From contig NZ_CP104207.1 of the NCBI RefSeq assembly GCF_025244705.1, positions 3,286,001-3,350,000 on the forward strand: a stretch of 64,000 bases of DNA. The letters are read 5' to 3'. Positions 35,165 through 44,471 of the stretch are shown here, one piece after another. Position 1 is the first letter of the stretch, and every line of letters starts with the position of its first letter. Position numbers and translations under genes: made by a program. The notes below the pieces were generated by a model. The model was given only the letters and a program-made list of their open reading frames with translations. It had not been told where the DNA came from and made no database searches. Source of the DNA: Sphingopyxis sp. PET50. GTDB taxonomy: Bacteria > Pseudomonadota > Alphaproteobacteria > Sphingomonadales > Sphingomonadaceae.

Positions 35165-35863
35165 TTACTCCGTCACCGCGGCGGCTTCGGCCTCGGCGGC
35201 ACGGTCGGACGCCCCGCCGCGTTTGATGAGGTCCGACACCTTCTTGCCGCGACGCTGCGCCACCGACTTCGGGCTGGTCTGCTCGCCCAGCGCCTCGAAG
35301 GTCGCGCGGATCATGTTGTAGGGGTTCGAGGTGCCGTTCGACTTGGTCACCACGTCGGCAACGCCGAGCGATTCGAACACGGCGCGCATCGGGCCACCGG
35401 CGATGATGCCGGTACCGGCGGGCGCCGAGCGGACGGTCACCTTGCCGGCGCCGAAATGGCCGAGGCCGTCATGGTGCAGCGTGCGGCCGTCGCGCAGCGG
35501 AACGCGGATCATCGCCTTCTTCGCGGCGGCGGTCGCCTTCGAAATGGCTTCGGGCACTTCGCGCGCCTTGCCATGACCGAAACCGGCGCGGCCCTTGCCG
35601 TCGCCGACGACGACGAGCGCGGCGAAACCGAAGCGCTTGCCGCCCTTCACGGTCTTCGAGACGCGGTTGATGTGGACGAGCTTTTCGATCAGCTCTTCGC
35701 CGCCATCCTCGTCGCGCGGACGGCGATCGTCGCGGCGGCCACGGCCACCGTCGCGTCCGCCACGGCCGCCATCGCGGCCGCCGCCACGGCCGCGGCGCGG
35801 GGCCTGGCCTTCGGTGGGGGCCGCCTCGGGGGCGCCTTCGACGTTCTGTACTTCGTCAGCCAT
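35165..35863 (-). CDS. rpsE: 30S ribosomal protein S5 with RG-rich N-terminal extension
   Basis: The S5 core is clear ([59 protein letters not shown]). Ahead of it is an extension of about 55 residues, rich in Arg, Gly and Asp with repeated GGRDGGRG units, giving 232 residues in total against about 165-190 usually. The extension is probably disordered and may bind RNA. A short charged tail follows the core. Three bases separate it from rplR. Confidence 0.95.
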   Translation of the reverse strand: MADEVQNVEGAPEAAPTEGQAPRRGRGGGRDGGRGGRDGGRGRRDDRRPRDEDGGEELIEKLVHINRVSKTVKGGKRFGFAALVVVGDGKGRAGFGHGKAREVPEAISKATAAAKKAMIRVPLRDGRTLHHDGLGHFGAGKVTVRSAPAGTGIIAGGPMRAVFESLGVADVVTKSNGTSNPYNMIRATFEALGEQTSPKSVAQRRGKKVSDLIKRGGASDRAAEAEAAAVTE

Positions 35864-35865
35864 AA

Positions 35866-36219
35866 TCAGAACTCCAATCCGCCTTCGCGAGCCGCGTCGG
35901 CCAGCGCCTTGATGCGCCCGTGGAACAGGAAACCGCCGCGGTCGAACACGACCTGGGTCACGCCGGCCTTCTTGGCGGCGTCGGCGAGGCGCTTGCCGAC
36001 ATCGGCGGCAGCTGCGGTGGTGGCGCCGGTCTTGCCGCGGCCATCCTTGTCGAGCGTCGAGGCCGCAGCCAGCGTCTTGCCGGCGGCGTCATCGATGAGC
36101 TGCGCATAGATGTGGCGGCCCGAACGGTGCACCGACAGGCGCGGACGCCCGGCGGTGCGCTGGCGAAGGGCGGTGCGGACGCGCTGGCGGCGCTTCTGGA
36201 AAGGGGTAAGATGTGCCAT
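35866..36219 (-). CDS. rplR: 50S ribosomal protein L18
   Basis: A 117-residue protein with [20 protein letters not shown] and [20 protein letters not shown], binding 5S rRNA as part of the central protuberance. Intact, with normal length and spc position between rplF and rpsE. Confidence 0.96.
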   Translation of the reverse strand: MAHLTPFQKRRQRVRTALRQRTAGRPRLSVHRSGRHIYAQLIDDAAGKTLAAASTLDKDGRGKTGATTAAAADVGKRLADAAKKAGVTQVVFDRGGFLFHGRIKALADAAREGGLEF

Positions 36220-36222
36220 GGC

Positions 36223-36756
36223 TTACTTCTTCTTGCCTTCTTTGCGGAAGATATACTCGCCGCGATATTTGATGCCCTTGCCCTTGTAGGGCTCCGGCTT
36301 GCGCCAGCGGCGGATTTCCGCCGCGACCTGGCCGACCTTCTGCTTGTCGATGCCGCTGATCTCGATCGTCGTGTTGTCCGGCGTCTTGATCTCGATGCCC
36401 TCGGGCACGTCGAAGTCGACGTCGTGGCTGTAACCGAGCTGCAGCTTCAGCGTCTTGCCCTGGGCGTTGGCGCGATAGCCGACACCGGTGATTTCGAGCA
36501 CCTTGGTGAAGCCGTCGGTGACGCCGGTGACGAGGTTCTGGACCAGGGTCCGCTGCATGCCCCAGAAGGCGCGCGCCTGCTTGGTGGCATTGGCGGGCTG
36601 GACCGAAATCTCGCCTTCCTTGACCTCATAGGCGATGTCGTCGGCGAGCGCGAGGGCCAGGGTACCCTTGGGACCCTTGACCGACAGCAGGCCGCCGTCG
36701 ATGCTGGCCGTGACCCCCGAAGGGATGGCGACCGCCTTTTTACCGATACGCGACAT
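36223..36756 (-). CDS. rplF: 50S ribosomal protein L6
   Basis: A 177-residue protein starting [20 protein letters not shown], with [20 protein letters not shown] and the C-terminal [17 protein letters not shown]. Intact. Its ATG shares one base with the rpsH stop codon (TGATG), indicating coupled translation. Confidence 0.96.
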   Translation of the reverse strand: MSRIGKKAVAIPSGVTASIDGGLLSVKGPKGTLALALADDIAYEVKEGEISVQPANATKQARAFWGMQRTLVQNLVTGVTDGFTKVLEITGVGYRANAQGKTLKLQLGYSHDVDFDVPEGIEIKTPDNTTIEISGIDKQKVGQVAAEIRRWRKPEPYKGKGIKYRGEYIFRKEGKKK

Positions 36757-37160
36757 CAGAACACCTCCGCCAGCACTTCGCCGCCGACATTAGCCTCGCG
36801 GGCCTCGGCATCCGACAGAACGCCGCGCGGGGTCGACACGATGGTGATGCCCAGGCCGTTGCGCACGATCGGCAGCTCTTTCGAACCCGAATAGACGCGG
36901 CGGCCCGGCTTCGAGACGCGGGCCACGTGGCGGATCGCCGGCTGGCCTTCGAAATATTTGAGCTCGATGCGGATGCCCTTGTGCTGGCCCTTCGCGCCCA
37001 GCGATTCCTCGCTGTAGCCGCGGATATAGCCTTCGCGCTGGAGCACATCGAGGACGCGGACGCGCAGGGTCGAGGCGGGAGTCAGGACGCTGTCCTTCTT
37101 CGCCTGCTGGCCGTTGCGGATGCGGGTGAGCATATCACCCAGAGGATCGGTCATTGCCAT
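36756..37160 (-). CDS. rpsH: 30S ribosomal protein S8
   Basis: The protein begins [20 protein letters not shown] and contains [20 protein letters not shown] and the closing [19 protein letters not shown]. The ATG at 37160 gives about 134 residues, the family length; the longer upstream frame is not conserved. S8 binds 16S rRNA helix 21 and in many bacteria represses the spc operon. Confidence 0.96.
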   Translation of the reverse strand: MAMTDPLGDMLTRIRNGQQAKKDSVLTPASTLRVRVLDVLQREGYIRGYSEESLGAKGQHKGIRIELKYFEGQPAIRHVARVSKPGRRVYSGSKELPIVRNGLGITIVSTPRGVLSDAEAREANVGGEVLAEVF

Positions 37161-37171
37161 CTTGGTCTTCC

Positions 37172-37477
37172 TTACCAGCTCGACTTCACAACACCGGGGA
37201 TCAGGCCCTTGTTGGCCAGATCGCGGAGCTGGATACGGCAAAGCCGGAACTTGCGATAATAGGCGCGCGGACGCCCAGTCATCTCGCAGCGGTTGCGGAT
37301 GCGGGTCGGATTGCCGTTGCGCGGTACTTCCGCCATCTTGAGGCGCGCGATCAGACGCTCGCCTTCGTCGAGCGACGTGTCCGCCGCGATCGCCTTCAGC
37401 TTCGCATAGCGGCCGGCATATTTCTTCACCAGCTTCTTGCGACGCTCATTCTTGTTCACGGAACTCAGTTTCGCCAT
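37172..37477 (-). CDS. rpsN: 30S ribosomal protein S14
   Basis: A 101-residue zinc-free S14 ([20 protein letters not shown], then [20 protein letters not shown] and [16 protein letters not shown]). Intact, between rplE and rpsH. Confidence 0.96.
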   Translation of the reverse strand: MAKLSSVNKNERRKKLVKKYAGRYAKLKAIAADTSLDEGERLIARLKMAEVPRNGNPTRIRNRCEMTGRPRAYYRKFRLCRIQLRDLANKGLIPGVVKSSW

Positions 37478-37529
37478 GACTTAAGTTCTCTTTCCTTCTT
37501 GAAAGAGCCTGCCTGCGTCCCTTGCGGGA

Positions 37530-38109
37530 TCAGGCGGCTGCCTTTTCCTGCGCTTCGATCGGGAAGGGGAAGCCGAACAGCTTGAGCAGTTCGCGCGCCT
37601 CTTCGTCGGTGCGAGCGGTGGTGGTGACGATCACGTCCATGCCGCGCACCGTGTCGATGCGGTCATAGTTGATCTCGGGGAAGATGATCTGTTCCTTCAG
37701 GCCCATGGCATAGTTGCCGCGGCCGTCGAAGCTGGTCGCCGACACGCCGCGGAAGTCGCGGATACGCGGCATCGCGATGGTGATCAGGCGATCGAGAAAC
37801 TCGTACATGCGTTCGCGGCGCAGGGTGACCTTGCAGCCGATCGGCATGCCTTCGCGCAGCTTGAACTGGGCGATCGACTTCTTCGCGCGGGTCACGACAG
37901 GCTTCTGGCTCGGCGATCAGTTCCATTTCGGCCGCCGCGGTCTCGACCTTCTTCTTGTCCTGCGTGGCTTCGCCGACGCCCATGTTGAGCGTGATCTTCT
38001 CGATCTTCGGCACTTCCATCACATTCTTGTAACCGAATTTCTCGGTCATCGCTTTGACGATCAAATCGTCATAGCGCTTGCGCATGCGCGGGGTGTAGGT
38101 GTCAGCCAT
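37530..38109 (-). CDS. rplE: 50S ribosomal protein L5, frameshifted
   Basis: The N-terminus [20 protein letters not shown] and middle [20 protein letters not shown] are in one frame; the rest ([20 protein letters not shown], then [14 protein letters not shown]) is in another. The break is at 37908-37914, where the coding strand reads GCCGAGC. With GCCGGC the join is [20 protein letters not shown], the family consensus, and the total is about 192 residues. The start overlaps the rplX stop by eight bases. The break is treated as a sequence error. Confidence 0.95.
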
Positions 38110-38419
38110 TGATCGTCTCCCCGGACTTCACGGCCACGCGGACCTTCTTGCCGTCCCTGGTTTCAAAGCGGACGCGCGTCGGCTTGCCGGTCTTGGGATC
38201 GGCAAGCGCGACCTTGCTCGCGAAGAGCGGCGCTTCCTTGCGTTCCAGACCGCCCTGCGGGTTGGTCTGGGTCGGCTTGCGGTGGCGGGTGATGACGTTG
38301 ACGCCGGCGACGACGAGCTTGCCGTCCTTCGGCAGCGCCTGCGTCACTTCGCCGGTCTTGCCCTTGTCCTTGCCGGACAGGACGACGACGGTGTCACCCT
38401 TCTTGATCTTGTTCGCCAT
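38102..38419 (-). CDS. rplX: 50S ribosomal protein L24
   Basis: A 105-residue protein with the KOW motif [20 protein letters not shown] and [20 protein letters not shown]. Intact. L24 starts 50S assembly at the 5' end of 23S rRNA. It lies two bases from rplN and overlaps rplE. Confidence 0.96.
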   Translation of the reverse strand: MANKIKKGDTVVVLSGKDKGKTGEVTQALPKDGKLVVAGVNVITRHRKPTQTNPQGGLERKEAPLFASKVALADPKTGKPTRVRFETRDGKKVRVAVKSGETING

Positions 38420-38421
38420 GG

Positions 38422-38790
38422 TCAGAGCACCTCCGGCGCCAGGCTGATGATCTTCATATAGCCACGCCCACGCAGTTCGCGGACGACGGGGCCGAAGATA
38501 CGGGTGCCGATCGGCTCCTCATTCTTGTTGACGAGCACGGCGGCGTTGCTGTCGAAACGGATCACCGAGCCGTCGGCGCGGCGCACATCCTTCGCGGTGC
38601 GGACGATGACGGCGCGATGCACGTCGCCCTTCTTCACCTTGCCGCGCGGCTGGGCTTCCTTGATTGACACGACGATGACATCGCCGACGCCGGCGACGCG
38701 GCGCTTCGACCCGCCCAGCACCTTGATGCACTGGACGCGCTTCGCGCCGCTGTTGTCGGCGACTTCCAATTGTGACTGCATCTGGATCAT
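38422..38790 (-). CDS. rplN: 50S ribosomal protein L14
   Basis: A 122-residue protein, [20 protein letters not shown] through [20 protein letters not shown]. Intact, in the standard order after rpsQ. Confidence 0.96.
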   Translation of the reverse strand: MIQMQSQLEVADNSGAKRVQCIKVLGGSKRRVAGVGDVIVVSIKEAQPRGKVKKGDVHRAVIVRTAKDVRRADGSVIRFDSNAAVLVNKNEEPIGTRIFGPVVRELRGRGYMKIISLAPEVL

Positions 38791-38849
38791 CGATGCATTT
38801 CCTTCTTGCTTGGCCTACCGGGCAATCCCGGCGGTTCCGTGAACTGGCT

Positions 38850-39132
38850 TCAGCCTTCGACCGGAGCAGCGGCGGCCGTGGCCGAGCTTGCTGTGGGTGT
38901 CGACCTTGTCGAGCACCTTCCAGGTCTTCAGCTTCGAAATCGGCTTGGTTTCCTCGATGCGGACGGTTTCGCCAGCCTTGAAGCTGTTGTCCTCATCATG
39001 GGCGTGATATTTCTTCGAACGGCGGATGATCTTGCCATAGAGCGGGTGCTTCACCTTGCGCTCCACTTTCACCACGACGGTCTTGTCGCCCTTGTCGGAC
39101 ACCACGGTGCCGGTCAATATGCGCTTCGGCAT
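38850..39132 (-). CDS. rpsQ: 30S ribosomal protein S17, frameshifted
   Basis: The S17 core ([60 protein letters not shown]) is in one frame. As written, this frame runs on to 38815 with an implausible Arg/Cys-rich tail. At 38881-38887 the plus strand reads GCCGAGC; restoring GCCGGC gives [15 protein letters not shown] and a stop at 38850, a 93-residue S17 with a natural Ala-rich end. I therefore place the true stop at 38850. Confidence 0.93.
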
Positions 39133-39143
39133 CGTCAGTCTCC

Positions 39144-39347
39144 TTACTTCGCGGCCGAGCGCGCACGCTCGGTCTGCTGCGTCTTGATGCGGGCGATCGA
39201 GCGCCGCACTTCCTTGACGCGCGATGCCTTTTCGAGCTGGCCGGTGGCGGCCTGGAAACGCAGGTTGAACGCCTCGCGCTTCAGTTCGCCAAGCTGTTCG
39301 GCGAGCTGGTCGTCGGTCTTGGCCTTAAAATCTTCGGTCTTGGCCAT
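39144..39347 (-). CDS. rpmC: 50S ribosomal protein L29
   Basis: A 67-residue helical protein, [20 protein letters not shown] then [20 protein letters not shown]. The ATG at 39347 is preferred to the longer frame, because it begins four bases after the rplP stop codon and matches family length. L29 borders the polypeptide exit. Confidence 0.95.
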   Translation of the reverse strand: MAKTEDFKAKTDDQLAEQLGELKREAFNLRFQAATGQLEKASRVKEVRRSIARIKTQQTERARSAAK

Positions 39348-39351
39348 GTCC

Positions 39352-39783
39352 TTAACCCTCCAGGTGGGTCGTGTCGCCGAGGCGGGCAACGACCTTGGTC
39401 TTGATCGGCAGCTTCATCGCGGCGCGTTCGAACGCCAGCGCGGCCACGGGGCCCGGAACGCCGTCGAGTTCGAACAGGATGCGGCCCGGCTTGACGCGCG
39501 CGGCCCAGAATTCCGGCGAACCCTTGCCCTTGCCCATGCGGACTTCGGCGGGCTTCGACGACACGGGGACGTCGGGGAAGATGCGGATCCAGAGGCGGCC
39601 CTGACGCTTGATCGCACGGCTGATCGCGCGGCGGGCCGCTTCGATCTGGCGCGCGGTGATGCGCTCGGGTTCCAGTGCCTTCAGCCCGTAGGAGCCGAAG
39701 TTCAGCGCGGTGCCGCCCTTGGCGTTGCCGTGGATGCGGCCCTTGAACGCCTTGCGGAACTTGGTTTTTTTCGGTTGCAGCAT
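39352..39783 (-). CDS. rplP: 50S ribosomal protein L16
   Basis: A 143-residue protein, [20 protein letters not shown] with [20 protein letters not shown] and [20 protein letters not shown]. Intact. L16 orders the A-site and peptidyl-transferase region. Confidence 0.96.
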   Translation of the reverse strand: MLQPKKTKFRKAFKGRIHGNAKGGTALNFGSYGLKALEPERITARQIEAARRAISRAIKRQGRLWIRIFPDVPVSSKPAEVRMGKGKGSPEFWAARVKPGRILFELDGVPGPVAALAFERAAMKLPIKTKVVARLGDTTHLEG

Positions 39784-39794
39784 GTCAGCAGTCC

Positions 39795-40502
39795 TTAGCG
39801 GCGATCATCGCGCGCCGGGCGCACGCCCGACGTCTGCGCGTCGAGCATCAACCGGTCGGTCGCCATCGGGTCGTGACCCAGGATTTCGCCCTTGAAGATC
39901 CACACCTTGATCCCGCACACGCCATAGGCGGTGTGGGCTTCGGCTTCGGCATAATCGACGTTGGCGCGCAGCGTGTGCAGCGGCACGCGGCCTTCGCGAT
40001 ACCATTCGGTGCGCGCGATTTCCGCGCCGCCCAGACGGCCGGCGCAGTTGATGCGGATGCCTTCGGCGCCGAGACGCATCGCCGACTGCACCGCGCGCTT
40101 CATCGCACGGCGGAAGGCCACGCGACGCTCGAGCTGGTCGGCAATGCCCTGCGCGACGAGCTTGGCGTCGACTTCGGGCTTGCGGATTTCGACGATGTTC
40201 AGCGACACGTCGCTGCCGGTCAGCGCGCCGAGCTGCTTGCGCAGCTTTTCGATGTCGGCGCCCTTCTTGCCGATGATGACGCCCGGGCGGGCGGCATAGA
40301 TCGACACGCGGCACAGCTTCGCGGGACGCTCGATCACCACCTTCGAGATCGCGGCCTGCGGCAGCGTCTTGAAGATGAAGTTGCGGATCTTGAGATCCTC
40401 GACGAGCATGCGGCCATAGTCCTGGCCCTCGGCGAACCAGCGGCTGTCCCAGGTGCGGTTGACCTGCAGGCGCAGGCCGATCGGATTGCTCTTCTGGCCC
40501 AT
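39795..40502 (-). CDS. rpsC: 30S ribosomal protein S3
   Basis: A 235-residue protein, [20 protein letters not shown], with the KH domain [20 protein letters not shown] and the C-terminal domain [20 protein letters not shown]. Intact. It has a short extra tail after the family core. It helps form the mRNA entry channel. Confidence 0.96.
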   Translation of the reverse strand: MGQKSNPIGLRLQVNRTWDSRWFAEGQDYGRMLVEDLKIRNFIFKTLPQAAISKVVIERPAKLCRVSIYAARPGVIIGKKGADIEKLRKQLGALTGSDVSLNIVEIRKPEVDAKLVAQGIADQLERRVAFRRAMKRAVQSAMRLGAEGIRINCAGRLGGAEIARTEWYREGRVPLHTLRANVDYAEAEAHTAYGVCGIKVWIFKGEILGHDPMATDRLMLDAQTSGVRPARDDRR

Positions 40503-40503
40503 C

Positions 40504-40884
40504 TTACGCCTCTTCTTCCTGTTCGCGCACGACGATGCGGATGCGGCTGAACGGCTTGACGATCCGGGTCGACTTGCCGCGGCCGCGCGCGTGCCAACGC
40601 TTCATCGAGATCGACTTGCCGACGCTGGCTTCCTTGATCACCAGCGCATCGACGTCGAGGTTGTGGTTGTTTTCCGCATTGGCGACGGCGCTGGCGAGAA
40701 CCTTGCGCACGTCGACGGCCATCGCCTTCTTCGAGAAGGCGAGGACGTTCATCGCGTCTTCGACCTTGCGGCCGCGGATCAGCGCGGCGACGAGGTTCAG
40801 CTTCTGCGCCGAACCGCGAATCTGCGTGCCGACCGACAGCGCCTCATTGTCCGCAACGCGGCGGGGGGATTTGGCCTTGCCCAT
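40504..40884 (-). CDS. rplV: 50S ribosomal protein L22
   Basis: A 126-residue protein with [20 protein letters not shown], the beta-hairpin region [20 protein letters not shown], and VREQEEEA at the end. Intact; its start shares one base with the rpsS stop codon. Confidence 0.96.
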   Translation of the reverse strand: MGKAKSPRRVADNEALSVGTQIRGSAQKLNLVAALIRGRKVEDAMNVLAFSKKAMAVDVRKVLASAVANAENNHNLDVDALVIKEASVGKSISMKRWHARGRGKSTRIVKPFSRIRIVVREQEEEA

Positions 40885-41159
40885 TAGCGTTTGCCCTTCT
40901 TGTCGGCCGCGTGCCCGGGGAAGAAGCGCGTCGGCGCAAATTCACCCAGCTTCATGCCGACCATGTCCTCGTTCACCGACACCGGCACGAACTTGCGGCC
41001 GTTGTAGACGTTGAAGGTCAGCCCGACGAACTGCGGCAGGATGGTGGACCGACGCGACCAGGTCTTGATCGGGGCAGTGCTGCCGCCGTCCTGGGCCGTT
41101 TCGGCTTTCTTGAGGAGATGAAGGTCCACAAACGGACCCTTCCAGACCGAGCGAGCCAT
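40884..41159 (-). CDS. rpsS: 30S ribosomal protein S19
   Basis: A 91-residue protein, [20 protein letters not shown], with [20 protein letters not shown] and [10 protein letters not shown]. Intact. It follows rplB after three bases. Confidence 0.96.
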   Translation of the reverse strand: MARSVWKGPFVDLHLLKKAETAQDGGSTAPIKTWSRRSTILPQFVGLTFNVYNGRKFVPVSVNEDMVGMKLGEFAPTRFFPGHAADKKGKR

Positions 41160-41162
41160 GGC

Positions 41163-42000
41163 TTACCTCTTCTTCTTCGCGTGACGCGACCGGATGATCA
41201 TCTTGTCGGTCGACTTGTTGTGACGGGTACGGGCGCCCTTGGTCGGCTTGCCCCACGGAGTGACCGGGTGGCGGCCGCCCGAGGTGCGGCCTTCGCCGCC
41301 GCCGTGCGGGTGATCGACCGGGTTCTTGGCGACGCCGCGGGTCAGCGGACGCTTGCCGAGCCAGCGGTTGCGGCCGGCCTTGCCCAGGTTGGTGTTCTGG
41401 TTGTCGGGGTTCGACACCGCACCGACCGTGCCCATGCACTCGCCGCGAATGTAACGCTGTTCGCCCGAACCGAGACGCACGATGACGAGACCGCGGTCAC
41501 GACCGACGACCTGGGCATAGGTGCCGGCCGAGCGGGCGATCTGGCCGCCCTTGCCCGGCTTCATCTCGATATTGTGGACGATCGTGCCGACCGGCATCTG
41601 CGACAGTTCCATCGCATTGCCCGGCTTCACGTCGGTCTTCTTGCCCGCGACGACGGTGTCGCCGACCGCCAGACGCTGCGGCGCCAGGATGTAGCTCTGC
41701 TCACCATCTTCGTACTTGACGAGCGCGATGAACGCCGTGCGGTTGGGGTCATATTCCAGACGCTCGACGGTGGCCGAGCATGTCCCACTTGCGACGCTTG
41801 AAGTCGATGAAGCGGTATTTCTGCTTGTGGCCACCGGCGATGCCGCGCGAGGTCACATGGCCCTTGTTGTTGCGGCCACCGGTCTTGCGCTTGCCTTCGG
41901 TCAGCGCCTTGACGGGCTTGCCCTTCCACAGCGACGACTTGTCGACGAGGATCAGGCCGCGCTGCGCGGGGCTGGTCGGATTATAGGATTTGAGTGCCAT
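41163..42000 (-). CDS. rplB: 50S ribosomal protein L2, frameshifted
   Basis: The N-terminus is [20 protein letters not shown] through [12 protein letters not shown]. The rest ([20 protein letters not shown], then [20 protein letters not shown], with the catalytic-region His) is in another frame. The break at 41773-41779 reads GCCGAGC on the plus strand; with GCCGGC the join is [15 protein letters not shown] and the protein is 278 residues, as normal. L2 is needed for subunit joining and peptidyl transfer, so a true frameshift would be lethal. Confidence 0.95.
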
Positions 42001-42021
42001 TGTTCTTGCCTTTTCCTACAA

Positions 42022-42330
42022 TCAGACGCCCGTGGTGACGTCGATCGACTGGCCTTCGGCCAGGCGGACGATCGCCTTCTTCACGTCGCTGCGGGTGTAG
42101 GGCTTGCCCTTCCAGCGCTTGGTCTTGCCCTTGGTCACGAGCGTGTTCACGCCGATCACCTTGACATCGAACAGCGCCTCGACGGCGGCCTTGATGGCGG
42201 GCTTGGTCGCATCGTTCGCGACCTTGAACACCACCGCGTTATTCTCGCTGAGCAGGGTCGACTTTTCGGTGATCACCGGAGCGAGGATCACGTCATAGTG
42301 ACGCGCGTCGACAGTTTTTGCCTTAGCCAT
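42022..42330 (-). CDS. rplW: 50S ribosomal protein L23
   Basis: A 102-residue protein, [20 protein letters not shown] with [20 protein letters not shown]. Intact. It overlaps the rplD end by eight bases. L23 docks SRP and trigger factor at the exit tunnel. Confidence 0.96.
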   Translation of the reverse strand: MAKAKTVDARHYDVILAPVITEKSTLLSENNAVVFKVANDATKPAIKAAVEALFDVKVIGVNTLVTKGKTKRWKGKPYTRSDVKKAIVRLAEGQSIDVTTGV

Positions 42331-42950
42331 GGAAACGGGCCTCCAGCTTTTCGACCGCCGCGCGGGTCAGGACCAGCGTGTCGGCGCGAATGATGTCATA
42401 GACGTTGGCACCAGCCGCCGGCATCGAATCGATGCCGACCAGGTTGGCCGAGGCCAGGGCGAAGCTTTCATGGACCGCATCGCCGTCGATGAAGAGCGCG
42501 CGGTTGCCAAGCTCGAGCTTGCCGAGCTTGCCGAGCGAGCGCCTTGGTCTTGGCATCCTTGAGCTCGAGCGTGTCGAGAACGACGATCTTGCCGCCCTTC
42601 GCCTTGTCGCTGAGCGCCATCTTCAGGCCGAGCGCGCGGATCTTCTTGTTCAGCGAGTGGCCGAAGGTGCGGGCCCGCGGGCCGTGCGCCTTGCCGCCGC
42701 CGATGAAGATCGGCGCCTTGCGATCGCCGTGACGCGCGGTACCGCCGCCCTTCTGGCGACCGAACTTCTTGCCGGTGCGGGCGACGTCGCTGCGTTCACG
42801 CGCGGCGCGAGCCGGGCCGCGGCGCTTTTCGAGCTGCCAGCTGACAACGCGGTGCAGGATGTCGGCGCGCGGATCGACGCCGAAGACGTCGTCGTTGAGG
42901 TCGATGTCGCTGCCGGTCTTGCCGTCGATGGTCTGAACCTTGACCTTCAT
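42323..42950 (-). CDS. rplD: 50S ribosomal protein L4, frameshifted
   Basis: The N-terminal part ([40 protein letters not shown]) and the C-terminal part ([40 protein letters not shown]) are in different frames. The break at 42530-42536 is GCCGAGC on the plus strand, the same error as in rplB; GCCGGC gives [14 protein letters not shown]. The repaired length is about 208 residues. In many bacteria L4 represses the S10 operon. Confidence 0.95.
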
Positions 42951-42952
42951 GT

Positions 42953-43730
42953 TCAGGACTCCTGCGCGCCGTCGGTGGCCGCGGTGTCGACGACGACGGT
43001 TTCTTCGACCGGCGTTTCGACCGACGCGTCAGCCGGGGCATCGTTGCTGTTGGCCGCGCTCTTGATGCCCGCCGGATAGGGGGCTTCGGGGTGGCGGGGC
43101 AGTTTCACCGCGTCGCGGACGAGCAGCCAGCCGCCCTTCGAGCCAGGGACCGAGCCCTTGACGAAGAGAAGGCCGCGCTCGGCGTCGGTGCGGACGATTT
43201 CGAGATTCTGCTGGGTGCGGTTGCGCGCGCCCATATGGCTAGGCCATCTTCTTGTTCTTGAAGACGCGGCCCGGATCCTGGCGGTTACCCGTCGAACCAT
43301 GGGCACGGTGGCTGATCGACACGCCGTGGGTGGCGCGCATGCCTCCGAAACCCCAGCGCTTCATCGCACCGGCAAAACCCTTGCCCTGCGTGACGCCCTG
43401 GATGTCGACGATCTGGCCGGCGACGAAATGGTCGGCCGACAGTTCGGCGCCGACGTCGAGCGTCGCGTCGTCGGCGACGCGGAATTCGACGACCTTCGCC
43501 TTGGGTTCGACTTCGGCCTTGCCGAAGGCGCCGCGCTGCGGCTTGGCGACATTCTTCGCCTTCGCCGAGCCGGCACCGAGCTGGACGGCGACATAGCCGT
43601 CGCGTTCCTGTTCGCGCACGGAAATGACCTGGCAGCCTTCGAGGCTCAGGACCGTGACGGGCACGTGGCGGCCGTCGTCCTGAAACAGGCGGGTCATCCC
43701 CATTTTCTTCGCGATCACGCCAGTCCGCAT
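42953..43730 (-). CDS. rplC: 50S ribosomal protein L3, frameshifted, with acidic tail
   Basis: The L3 core [20 protein letters not shown] through [19 protein letters not shown] is in one frame. At 43237-43245 the coding strand reads GCCTAGC and stops; with GCCGGC it continues [20 protein letters not shown] and [20 protein letters not shown] to 42953, about 258 residues. The last 40 residues are an acidic, Ala/Val/Thr-rich extension beyond the usual L3 end. The TAG has the same form as the break in rplT. Three bases separate it from rplD. Confidence 0.95.
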
Positions 43731-44012
43731 GATCCATACTCCTCAACAGAGGCCGGGCGGACCATTCCGCACGGCTTGCGGGACCCACAAAGGCATTGCC
43801 CCGATGGAACCCTCCCAGCCCAAAATTTCGATGCATCGCCCCGTCCGGGCTGAGGTGCCGCACCTCCGGAGAGAAGCGGCGAGACGGGGGACGCAGCCCG
43901 GACCATGGTGCTTCGAAAGAAGCGGTCCGGCGGTATCCACCCTATCGTGGTGCAGGCGGCGAACCGTCCTGCCGATAGAGACCCCCGCCTTCGCGGGGGG
44001 CTGCGTTAGCCT
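43731..44012 (-). promoter_or_regulatory. Unusually long rpsJ-rplC spacer with hairpins
   Basis: These 282 bases interrupt the S10 operon between rpsJ and rplC, which normally lie close together. On the minus strand, just after rpsJ, CCCCCCGCGAAGGCGGGGGT forms a hairpin (about 43980-44000) of the genome's REP type. Further on, AGGTGCGGCACCT is a second short hairpin. No ORF here is convincing. It may hold a promoter, an attenuator or a leader for the rplC part. Confidence 0.4.
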
Positions 44013-44324
44013 TTAGGCCAACTTGATCTCAACATTCACGCCCGCGGCAAGGTCGAGCTTCATCAGCGCATCGACGGTCTGCGGGGTGGGCTGCACAATG
44101 TCGAGCAGCCTTTTGTGGGTACGCACCTCGAACTGCTCGCGCGACTTCTTGTCGACATGCGGGCCGCGGTTCACGGTGAATTTTTCAATACGCGTCGGAA
44201 GCGGGATCGGACCGCGAATGAGAGCGCCCGTACGACGTGCCGTGTCGGCGATGTCGGTGGTGGCCTGATCGAGCACGCGATGATCAAAGGCCTTCAGGCG
44301 AATGCGAATATTCTGCGTTTCCAT
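44013..44324 (-). CDS. rpsJ: 30S ribosomal protein S10
   Basis: A 103-residue protein, [20 protein letters not shown], with [20 protein letters not shown] and [20 protein letters not shown]. Intact. S10 (NusE) also acts in antitermination with NusB. It lies downstream of tuf. Confidence 0.96.
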   Translation of the reverse strand: METQNIRIRLKAFDHRVLDQATTDIADTARRTGALIRGPIPLPTRIEKFTVNRGPHVDKKSREQFEVRTHKRLLDIVQPTPQTVDALMKLDLAAGVNVEIKLA

Positions 44325-44427
44325 GACTGTTCCAGTCGAATCCCGTCTAACGATGCGAAAGAGCCGAAATGGCCTGTACCGGCCCCCATCAGGAAGCCGG
44401 CCCGGCCATCAAAAACCTTTAAGCTAC

Positions 44428-44461
44428 GAGCCGCGCGAATCGGTCCGAATCGCGCGGCTCG
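44428..44461. terminator. Perfect hairpin between tuf and rpsJ
   Basis: GAGCCGCGCGA and its inverse TCGCGCGGCTC enclose TCGG-T-CCGA, making one long stem of about 15 pairs, 10 bases after the tuf stop codon. The minus strand continues TAGCTTAAAGGTTTTTGATG, so a T-run lies a little beyond the stem. It is a probable terminator or attenuator after tuf. Confidence 0.55.
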
Positions 44462-44471
44462 CGGCCCTATA

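Noticed and set aside
43731..44012. Short ORFs on both strands in the rpsJ-rplC spacer
   Set aside because: None has a plausible ribosome-binding site or recognisable sequence, and they run into repeat hairpins.
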